A DNA stretch of 64,000 bases from Ignelater luminosus (taxonomy: Eukaryota > Arthropoda > Insecta > Coleoptera > Elateridae), in NCBI GenBank assembly GCA_011009095.1, contig VTPC01091300.1, positions 239,915-303,914 on the forward strand, written 5' to 3'. Position 1 is the stretch's first letter; each line of letters begins with the position of its first letter. Below the pieces are notes generated by a model. That model was not told where the DNA came from. It saw only the letters and a list, made by a program, of their open reading frames with translations, and ran no database searches. This document shows positions 29,001-41,000 of this stretch, piece by piece. The translations under genes were made by a program, and so were the position numbers.

Positions 29001-32000
29001 TTTTTTTTAAAACACAATTAGAGTAGCCATTTATATCACATGCCCACTTGCCCACGATTGCGCTTCATAGATAGATATAAATTTCACTAGCAACCTCTAG
29101 AAATTTATATTTAGGGCTAATTGCAATTTTGTTTCTCACAGCTGATCCGTCTTTTGGAGGTGCCAGTAAGTGTCTATATGTTGTTTTGTTGTTTCGGTGT
29201 AAGTTATTATTGTTGGATATTTTAAACTCCCTTGGAGTAAAATTAAAATGTGGTTACATTTATTTATGATTGGATCTCTCCAACAGGTTTTTTTTGCATG
29301 CTTTATGTCATGTACTAATTTTGGGGAGAATATTTGTATCTGTTACATAAATATTATACTTTCATTTTATTAATTTTCAGAACCTGGAACCTGCCCAAGA
29401 AATGTTCAAGTTAGGCCTTTGAGCTCCAGTACAATGGTAATACAATGGGATGAACCTGAGACACCAAATGGACAAGTTACAGTAAGTATCGTAATCTTAA
29501 ACTTAAAAATATTAATTGAAATTTCACATCATGTGGGGAACCATGACAGGGATTGTTAATAGTGAACGTTTAGAAACCTTGGCAGATTGTCTTTTTTTCT
29601 TTTATTTACATATTAATAAGTTTTTTTATATTTGTGGTTTCAATTAGACTTTGTGTTTGTATTCACTTTTTAGATTATTCCATATTGGCGCCCAACGTGG
29701 GGCTTGTAAGACAATCAATAGGAATTACTTGTGAAGTTAACTCTGCTTAGTAAAAATTTAGTTAAAAAAGGTTTTTATTTTCTCAATGAACACATGTAGG
29801 AAAGGCAGAAGGAAACCTTAGATGTTATAGTTAATGACGTTTCAGCAATATTTCCCTTAAAGATGCTGTGCTGTTATTCAGTTATGCAAAAAGCATATTT
29901 TCTTGCTATTTAGATCTAAAGCATTTCTTGTGTAAATATATTATTGAGTCTAACACAAACATAAAATTGTTTTTACATTTTAGCAAATAGTAATATACAG
30001 TGTTTGATAGTAAATATTTACTACATAAAATTGTATTAAGGCTTTTAAGGAGAGGTATTAGGCAACCACGATTGCAAGGGTATTTTTAAGAATGTTTCCA
30101 ACGGCATTTCGCGTATTAAACAAAAAGTCTTGAAACTTCTCGATCCTGGATATGTTAGTTGTTTGTATTTTGGGTGCATTTATAGAATAATATGCAAGAA
30201 AAATGATTTAATTTGCATTTTATAAAATCTGATAGTTTCCAGTTAACGGCATGAAAAACCGGCAAACGAATGCTTTAACTAAATTAAAACTTCTATAAAC
30301 GCATATATCATAGCTTATATTTTAGTATCTGAAGACTACATTCGTTAGACTACAACCATATCAAAAAAAAGCTGCTGAAATCATTGAAGCTGATACCTTA
30401 CTGATCTGCTGGTTTGCATTCTATAAGTTAGGCAACACCTTACACCACTTACTACCTGTGAAAGTCGTAAATTAAAAATCTTCGAGTTGTCATAACTACA
30501 ATAGGATTACAACAGACAACAGGATTAGTTCGGTAGGGGACAAAAAGTGTTAGAAATCGCAGTATATTGCTTTTAGCCATTCATTCTACAAATAAAAATA
30601 AAAACAGTCGAATGTAATTCAATGAAATAATTTAACGACTTCAGAATAAGAGCAATTTAATAATAATAATAATAATAATAATTGTAATAGCAATAATTGT
30701 AATAATAATAGTAATATATTTAAACGTAAATACAACGTTACAATGTTTTATAAGGAAAACCTAATTGTCGTTTGTGTTTATAATCTTTTATATAAGAAAG
30801 ATGTAATTATCACAAATAGAAAAATTATTATTAGTAATTAGTAGTATATATAACAAAAGTTAACATTTGCGTAGGTGAATTTTGATTTTCTCTCACATTA
30901 TACTATAGCTTTCAAACCAATCTTTAAATGTTTTTTATTCATTGTCGTCAGTCGTTTTACCACTCAAATAAGAATTTTTAAAAAATAACAACTTTTTTTT
31001 AAAATTGCAATTCGTTATTAATGGCACTAAAAAAGATTCATCACTACTATACTGCGACATCAGAAACAGATAAATTTATAAACAATGTTTGTCGAATTTA
31101 CAAGCAAGTTTTTTCCTATTTATTTTTTATTATAAGTTTAATTCTTAGTTTACAAATTTGCTTTATACAGGGTGTATTGTTTCAGGTGGAGAATATTACC
31201 ACCACTCGATTCTCCTTGAAAAATTGGGCAAAATAATGTTATAAAAATGTTCGTCTTAAACGCATATTTTTCGAAATAAACGTCATTTAAAATTTTTAAT
31301 ACTTGCAATGCTGCATGTAAATTGTAAGTAGAGCAAGAATAGGTCATAACTTAAGTTTATTAACGTGGTTATCTTAGTAACATTTTTACAGGTTGTTATT
31401 ATTAATGTTTCTAGGTAAATTATGCACATTAAGAATTCGTATAGTTTTCAAATACAGTAATTTGAAACAATTCTAATCACAAGATATTAGGTATGTAAAA
31501 GCACTTAATGCAAAAGATGTTCAAAATGAGCTCCTCCAACCTCTCAACATTTTATGGCTCGGCGAATGATACCCCCTTCCAAATTTTCAAGCATATTTTG
31601 GTTTCTTATCATGGTAACTGCATGGTTGATCCATTCAATTAGTTCATCTTCAGTTGCTAAAGGCACGTCTTCCAGAAGGTCTGGTAAATGGTTGGTAAGA
31701 AAGTTAATATATAGTTATTTGCATTTAAACGATGTGGCAAAATCCGTTGTCCTATCAACATATTACCCACTTTGAGTGGGTTCATTTTCAAATATACGTT
31801 TAATATTTCTTCTTCTACTTGCGGCAGTAGTACACCACGAGCACGGCCTCCATCTACCTCATGAAGGGTACTGATCTACCTGTTTCTTGTAATCGTCGGT
31901 TTAGTCGCTGGATAAGGTTGGCATTAGGATGTCTTCTGTTCGGGTACCTTTCTGCATACAAAGCTTGAGCTGCATGAAAATTGCCACGACACTCTCCTAA

Positions 32001-35000
32001 TATAGGTACATATCCACGTATTCATTGAATGTATAGTCCGTGCTTTCAATTAAACGATTAAATATCACTGGCAAACCTTAACAAAACACGAAAAAAGATG
32101 GTCAATGACAACTTAAGCAACTTGCACAGCTTAGTCCAAAATGACTTTTCTGACATTCAAAGCCACCCAATAAAAATAATGTAGGTGTATCAAATGCTCA
32201 GCGACTGTCTAATTAAACAATACAGTATTGCAATATCTTCTACAAACAAGTAAATCAAAGCAATTGCATTATGTAAAAGCCATTTTAAAGAAAATTGCTA
32301 GTAAGTAGGAGAAAAATATGATTGATGTATGTTTTCTGGTATCTAAACTAAGGGTGGTTACTTTTATTTAATAATTTTGGGCAGTCATAAGCAAATTATA
32401 TATAAATTTACGACTCTTAATATTTCCACAACTGAAGAGTTAATAACAAATTGGTACTAGAGTTTCTTGCATAGTTTTTAATGCAGAATCGAGTAGCGTT
32501 GATATTCTCTACCTGAGATAATACACCCTGAATATACTTTTAGCGCTCTAACGATCATTTTAAATTAGTATGATTGAAACATGCATATACAGGTGTTTTA
32601 GGTCACTTGGAACATAGGAATTTTAACATGGGAAAAAATCGTTATGATCAGAGTTTGCTTATGCCTATATAAAATGACATTTCAGAAAAAACAAATACTT
32701 CATAATTTTCAATAAACGTCATTATTAGACATTTATTATAAAGCTATTGTTATGTTTTCTGAAATGTCATTTATTATATTTTTAATGACTGTAATTGGTA
32801 CAAAAAGACTCTGATCCAACAGTTTTTTTTCCACGTTAAAATTTGTATGTTCTTAGTAACCTAAAACACCCTGTATGTATATGTAGGAGAGAAGAAAATC
32901 AAACATCAAATTGGATAAAACTTCTACGAACTTTTTATTAATTTACTTGTATCACTGCCCCAGTTATTGGGGTATAATAGAATTCACAATATTCAATCAT
33001 AGTTATTGCATATAGATTTGTCGAAGTTGTATTTCTAGGCTTTGCCGAGGATCGATGAGTTTTGGAAGTAGTGTATTGGTGTAGAATGCCCTCAGTTTCA
33101 CTTCCATGCCTCTCCAGAAGTTTTAATCTTTGGAATACAGAAGATAGCTAAAACATTTACAATAAATATAAAACATTATTTTACCTTGTTATACATTCGA
33201 CAAAAATTTCGGCTTAGGTTGCAACAACAAAATAGCACAAAACCCTTTTTGTAATATCGAGAAGGCCTTGCACTTGATAGTAATAACTATGTGTCTTTTT
33301 AAGAGACATGGTTTGTCTGTTGTCATCAAATTCGCAAAAATCTATTAATTTGGCTTTACAAACCTCGATTTCGAGTTGCTTTATAACATTCTTTTCTTTT
33401 TCCAACCCAAATCTTATTGCATTATTTCCCTTGAAAGAGTTATATAGCTAATTAGCAACTGTTTAAGCCGTGGACGTAGTTTTACGAAATTTGCAAATCT
33501 TCCCAAAATTAGACGCCGTTAGACGTTTGCGTCTTTCGGAAATCCACTTGTTATTTGACTATAGAACAGTGGCTTCACAAATAGCTTTTCTATCTGCTTT
33601 GTGGAGATCTTTCACGAATTCGTTGCATTTTTGTTTATAAAATTTGGGATCCATATCCGGCACGCACTCAGTTGCAGCATGTACAGAATGGAACGAACGT
33701 TTTACAAATTTGTCTGCACGACTTTACAACTAGAAAAACAATTACATTTAGGAATTTTCACTTACGTTTTTTTGAACGTAACTGCAGCTTTCCGCGTTTC
33801 TTCAAGAAACTTTTGGTATAATAACCTGCAACAGTGTCATCTGCACTTCCATATATTATGGTGAGAAAATTTCCTTAAAATTAAAAAAAATATCAGCAGC
33901 TTTACAACGTGTTTCAATATAACTCTTTTAATGAATAGTTAACTCGTTTACCACCAACAAATTTGGCAATAACGGAATTCGTGTCCACATTGTATAATAG
34001 GCTCTTGGCATTGATCACTAACCGTTAATAGATTGTGTTATTGTTAAAATAACAATGGAATACAGTTTGAGAATTTGATAAGTTGGGTTACCTATAAGAA
34101 TTGAAATAATTGAATTAACTACATTTCTGTTCACGAACGGGTCAGCCGATTTTAATTTTCTTTAATGTAGAAGATTAAGAATTTTATACCCTTTAAAACG
34201 ATATATCACACATGGGATAGTACTATTTAAAATTCTGGGGTGGGGTTGGTTGGGGGGAGGGTGGAAGTTTCTCAACTGATTAGAATAGGTTATTAAATGT
34301 CCCCCTCCAAAACAAAATCGCCGTGTTTTAGCAATTTTTGATAATTTTACTAATTAAAGAGTTATTCAAGGTGGGAAGTTTTCAAATCAAAGCCCTATAT
34401 AAGTATTCCAAATAACCTTTCCGGTAAAGAATTAGCAAAACTTTAATTTATTACACTTCGCACTAAAACAGTGCAAGCCCATTCAGTATCCATTACTTCC
34501 CTATTTGCACGTTTACGTCTACCGAATACATTTTCTGAGTCAAACACTTATAAAAATATACGTATTAACAATGACTCCTAACACTTAAATTGACTTATGC
34601 AAAAAGTAAACAAAAAATGGTTTGTTAAAATGACTTCAATACATAACTGATTGCTATAAAACTAGAGATCTACATTTTTTTAATTTTTCTAGTTCTAGAA
34701 AATGGAAAATAAAAAGCAACGATGTGTACAAATGCAGTAAATATTTTATTTTCTACAAAAACCCTATGAACACTGCTCTAAAATAATTGGGGAAGGAAAT
34801 ACTTGAACATTAAAACAATTTACTATTGAAATCCCTATGGTGCGCGAATCAATTCTATACCCTGTATTATTTACGTTACGTAATAATAATAATATAATTC
34901 TGAATATTATAGCAAGTCTACTAAATTAATTTACAAGTGAATTCAAATTAGCTGTTTTACCTCAAAAAAAATTACTTTGGGCCGATAGTTCTTGAACAAT

Positions 35001-38000
35001 CGTAAAACGTTTTCGTTCTTGTAAAAATATATTTGTCATATACCTGGATATACCTGTTTGGGTGTAAAAGTAACACATTTCTGAACAAAAGGGGAATTAT
35101 AGTGACAAGATGAGTAAGCACGGAGGCCTAAAGTCGGCTGCAAAATTATCTAGTCTTATATGTATACCTCGTTAGATATTGCTACGTCAACAGAGATGCT
35201 ACGAGTACGACATATACTATGCTCTATTCTAAAATTTCGATGTTTTCCAGCTCTCCTTAGCAGCCTTAAATGTACTATTTCCAATTTAATACATTTAATT
35301 TTACAAGTTTCTGGTTTCTGTATTGACTACTTTGATGTACATTTCTCTTTAATGGAATACAAACATTTGATTTCAATTAAACCTTCATGGTTTATAAGCT
35401 TATCAAAACTCGTCCCCGAATTTCAGTATTCTTTTCCAATGAATAATTTACAATTTTAGCTTGGATTTTTACTTTTAAACACTTTTATATGTTTTGTTTG
35501 ATGAAATGATATAATTAAAAAGTTATGTAATATGTATACCAGCATTAAGTGCAGACTTATAACAACAAACAGGTCTAATTTAAAGTTGAATTGATTATGA
35601 TACTACTCTGTATAATTTCTGAGATTTAATAAATTCAAAACAGATTATTTTTATTATACCATATTTAACAGTGACTTGTTGATTATCAATTATTAGCATT
35701 TTTTGACTAATATCAGGCTAATTTCAAATTCTGCAGATTTTGGTTTAAAAGATTAAAGATTTTTACATGACCTTCAGCTACCATTTATCATAACTTGATT
35801 TACATAAAACAAACATGAATATTTTACACGTTTCAGATAATAATAACTATCATTAACCAGCAAACAATATAATATATATGACTTTATAATAGCCTACCAT
35901 AGAATTAAAAAAATATGTCCTCAACTTTATGTAGGCGCTGCTTAAAATGACACTTAGAGAATGATTGCTATGGGGTAAATGATTTTAAATATTCAAATGT
36001 CTGTGCTAATACATTATACAACATTATATATGAAATTGTATTGTGCTATGTAATATTAGTTATATTGATGTATTGTGATAAAACTTGTTACAGCACCATG
36101 GTCATTTCTGTTTTCTAAATTTACTTCTAAATGAATTAACTTTTCTTTTGCACTTACTTTAAAAAAAAATTGAATGCACATATGCATCTTCTAGATTGTG
36201 CTAAAAATATTCAGTTGCAAGCATGACCTTTACAGACTTTTACTTATGAAATATTCTTCTACAATAATATAATAGGATTATACTAGAAATCAGAGTTTGA
36301 GAATTTCTAAATATATAATAATTATAACATTATCTTTATTATAAAAAAGCAATCAATCAGACTTGTAGTGGATATTGCTTGTCCACTTAAGTATAGTAAT
36401 TGCAGCAATAGATCAATCTGAATATGAAATCTGACAAAAGATTTTTTTTAAGGGTTACAAAGTTTACTACACCACCAACCCTTCACTTCCCATGGCGCAA
36501 TGGCAATCACAAATGGTTGATAACAACCAATTAACAACTATAAGTGATCTAACTCCTCACACCATCTACACTATACGTGTTCAAGCCTTTACATCAGTAG
36601 GTCCAGGTCCTTTAAGTCCTCCAGTACATGTGAAAACTCAACAAGGTAATTGCTTTTTACAATTCAATTATTTCTATTCTTGTGTTTATTTAATTTTGTT
36701 ATTTATTTTAGGTGTTCCTAGTCAGCCCAGTAATTTAAGGGCTTCAGATATTGGTGAAACAACAGTGACATTACAGTGGAGTAAACCTACACACTCTGGT
36801 GAAAATATAGTGAGTTATGAACTGTACTGGAATGACACTTATGCTAAAGAGAAACACCACCGACGTATACCTGTTTCGGAAGGGTATACGTTGACGGGAC
36901 TTTATCCAAATACTTTATATTATGTGTGGTTAGCTGCAAGATCGCAAAGAGGAGAAGGTGCTACTACACCACCTATACCTGTTCGAACGAAACAGTATGG
37001 TAAGAAATGAAAACGGAATTGATTATAGGCAGTTCTTTTGTTTATTTCAATTCCGTAGGTAAAGGAAATAGGTTTTAATAATTGAGAAGAGAATAATTAT
37101 TAGAAAAATTTAAAATCTACAATGAAAAGGTTTTTATATTTCTATAAAACTTGAGTGTAGATAAAACTAGGATATCTTGTTTATATTTTCTTTCATTTAA
37201 AGTGTTAGAATAGTTTTTTTCTTTTCTTTCTAATAGAAATAGTAATGGCACATACTTTAATGTAATTATGTCCTTATAATATTTCTTGCATTCTCCCAAT
37301 CAGGTTTTTTATTTCTGTTTGACCAGAAGTAAGCAAGGTAGTAAGAAAGTAAGGTTATATTAGCTCAAGTGAGTATTATCAAAGCATAAGAATTGTAGGA
37401 TAATTAAATATAACTAGATTATAAAGGTGAGATGGATGTGGTATGATTATCCTTCAGGTTGGATTTTATAAATGACTTATTAAAGTTTGTATTATATATG
37501 ACTGCAAGAGTAAAAGATGCGATATTGAACAGAATATTGAGGTGATCTGAACTTCAACTATTCATCCCTGTCTTCTGCAAATATAGACAGTACCTATTGT
37601 GCCTATTTCTGTGACATACACAATACAAATTTATAGATTTGATTCATTTATAAGTTCTTTTCTTTAATTTTTGATCTCTGACTGAACCGTGACCACATCT
37701 TTTAAGTCCTGATAATGATAAGTAAAACGGACATTATTTTTTCATTAAAAAGCAAACATACATAAATATCCTAGTTCAATGTACACTTTTCTTTAAATTA
37801 TTATGTCAACAAAAGTAGATTTTAAACTTTTCTGTGAATTATTCACTATGTAGCAATATCGAAATAGTAGTTGAGCAAAAGCAGTGTGAGAAATTATGCA
37901 GATTGTTGCATAGTGAATTAGAATTACATTCATTTTGATCTTTTTTTTAAAATGGAAAGCAATACAGAAATAATTTCGAGTTATCTCCCTACCAACACTT

Positions 38001-41000
38001 GATATTTTATGAGAGTTAAAAACCATTTAAAAAGAAACGACAACAATAAATATTAGTATTTATAACTCATCCAAGAAAAAGGATTGTAATATATTTATAC
38101 ATTTAACGATGCCTTTTCTTTATTATACTAATATTTGGTTTCAAGTGTTGCACTTCAGATGTGTAGCGAAGGTATCTAAAAGTAAACTAACTTAGGTGTG
38201 GCGTGTTGTGTGAGTGTATCCTACTTAATGCATTGCATGCAGTATACTAGTCGTCAGTGGATATTAATTTGTTGAAGAGCACTGCACTATAATGCTATGT
38301 CTTTATTTTGATGTGCAATTTAAGCACTTTTGTGTTAATTTTTTATTGACACGATCTACGGGTAGTTTTAATTCATTTTGTTTTTTAATATCCACTAAGT
38401 TAGTCTAAGCTTTGGCTAAGTTTAAATGCTAACGCCGCCGTAGTACCGGGTGCTCCACCACGCAACGTTACTGGAGAAGCGGTAAGTCCCACGGCCATCC
38501 AAGTCAGATGGGAACCTCCTCCTGCTGAACGCAGCAATGGAAATATCATATACTACAAGCTGCAATTTATTGAAGCTGGGAGATCTGATAGTGAAGCTTC
38601 TGTCATCACATTGAATGCTACTAGTTTTTTACTTGATGAATTGAAACGGTGGACTGAGTACCGGATTTGGGTACTTGCTGGAACTTCAGTTGGAGATGGA
38701 CCATCTTCTTATCCTATCACTGTTCGCACCCATGAAGATGGTACGTTTCTGTTTAACCATCTCTTTATATTAGCAATATATTACATATCTTTAAGCATTA
38801 TTTGTCAAACCAGTTGAAGCTTTGAAATATTCTCTACTTACGCAACTGGTTTTGCAATTACTTTAATTGCTAAGTTATTTTTATTGAAAGAAAAAAATGA
38901 ACACAGATATATTTTGTAGTCTTTAGCTAACAAAAATTAATTTGGAATGCATAAAAGATACTTTACAGTCTAACCCTAAGGTTAACTGTCCAGATTACTT
39001 TCAATTGCTGTATAATAATCTTGTACGATAAAGATAAATGTGAAGTTATGCTTAAGGACGCATTCTAAATTAAATTATTATATTTTACCATCAATTATTA
39101 GAGTTACTTAAAAAATATGTCTGTGGATTTTGTTTTGTTTTTATTTCTTCTGACAGGTTCAGCTGAAAATCGTGGGTGGAGAGGAGGAAATTAATTCCGA
39201 CAAATCTATTTCCCTCTACCTTATGATTCTTCCTTTTTGTTTTGTTTTTGTTTTTTCAAAATTAGTAAAAACCCATAATTTCTTGTTTAGTGTTTAAAAC
39301 TCTTATTTGTAGTTCGTAGATTTTTGACATATCCTCAGTGGTATGTGCACAAACAACTTAAATGTTTTTTTTTTACCATTGCAGCCTGCCCATGGAGGAT
39401 TTTTGAAGCTGGTTCAAATATTTTTGTACGTTTTTTTATTACAGCACTTTTTATACTCCAGCACTTTTTACAGCGGTGGGCCCAGGTGTTTTTGAGATAT
39501 TATATACGTATAATATAATTTTTGAATGCAGTTTTATATATATTTAATAGTAGATATGTCTAATCCGTTCTTTTGTCTACAAAAGCCTTTGCAGGAGATC
39601 GCCTAAAGAGGTTTTTTCATCTCTATCAATTTTTGTGACTGTTTTTTGTAATCGGTATTTCAAAATTTTATAGTAACTGTGTCTTATTTTTTTGTTTAGT
39701 TATTATTGTTGTATTGTTTAGCTACTCACGTTCACATGTAATGATTGCTTATTAAATCTCACTGGCACAGAGTTGCATTGCAATGGCACCATTTTTGAGT
39801 CAGAATCGGCACAGTTTTTTATATTTGTTTTATTTTATTTCGTGCACCATTTTTTGATATATTAGATTATTAATCCTAGCATGCTTTTGTCTCTATTATA
39901 ACCTTCCTTTTAAGAAAACTCACTGTTAATATCCAATCAATACATTTACAATTTTGCAGAATCGTTTCATTAATATCAACATATAGCATTATTATAAAAC
40001 TCCAGAAGCTTTATTAAAGCTTGGTTTTAAATAACTTAAATTATCATTGTCATGGTATAATTAATTACCCATGTAAAATGGCGAACTTTCTTATTGCAAT
40101 AAATAAAAGTGATAAACTACAGACTAATGTAAATCAAGCCTGTTTTAGTACATTTATTATGAGTAAAAAGCGTGTACATTAATACTCTTGATATTAAAGA
40201 TAGCAAATGTGACAAAGATTCTAATAGAAACCTAGCATTAACCACATCTTTGGTTGATGATGCCTTTAGCCAGCTGACAGCACTAACTGGTCAAAGTTGG
40301 TTTTCATTTTATTTCATCTTATGCTCAGTTGAAGAAAACAGAATTAAATCAAATGGCCTTAGTATTCAGTCTACTAAAGTAATGTTATTAGACTGATACT
40401 GACATTAATCAATATTCAGAGTTAAACTGTAACATATTCGAACTTTAGATTTCATTGAACATCTGATACCTCTTTCGGTTTAAAGTTTTCTTGTTAACAT
40501 TACAAGAAATGCTATCTAACATTTTAAATCATATTATTCTTATTTAAATTTGAGATAATATTTTAGATTGCAGGCTTATAAGTTAGATTTATTTTATGTA
40601 AAGTATAAATATCTGAGAATATTTAAATGCAGTATGAGTTACAGATGGCACTAAAAACATTCAATATATATATCAATATGGCTAGTATAATGGAGGCTAT
40701 AGTTTACAAAGAACTTGTATGATAGCGCTGCAATAGTTAGCACGTCTCAATGCAAAGAATTCTTGTGTTCAGAAGCAGTCAGCAAATTATAGCACTTGAA
40801 TCATAAAGTGATTCATTTGCTTTAAAAAGCATTTTGGTATTCTGCTACTGTGTGTATATGAGTTTAGTTATAAATTGTTGCATCGGAATTGATGTTTTTC
40901 AAATCTGTGATGGATGTAATATTAAAAAATGAGATATAGTTATCAATATAGTTGTCCAGGAACAAGCAAGCAATTACTAGCAGCACATAATTACAGATGC

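Larger units (their letters stand above)
27988..29380. other. Lar intron between FN1 and FN2
   Basis: Contains the 24-nt microexon candidate at 29142-29165 and a tiny TA-flanked palindromic element at 28603-28695. The rest shows nothing recognised. Confidence 0.5.
29482..36452. other. 7-kb Lar intron packed with transposon remains
   Basis: In order it holds a tRNA-Lys primer-binding site (29686-29703), an (AAT)n tract (30658-30690), a DUF4817 mariner-like element (31168-32530), a foldback MITE (32590-32873) and two YqaJ exonuclease pseudogene pieces. A poly-G-rich stretch (GGGGTGGGGTTGG) lies at about 34240. No Lar coding sequence was seen inside. Confidence 0.6.
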
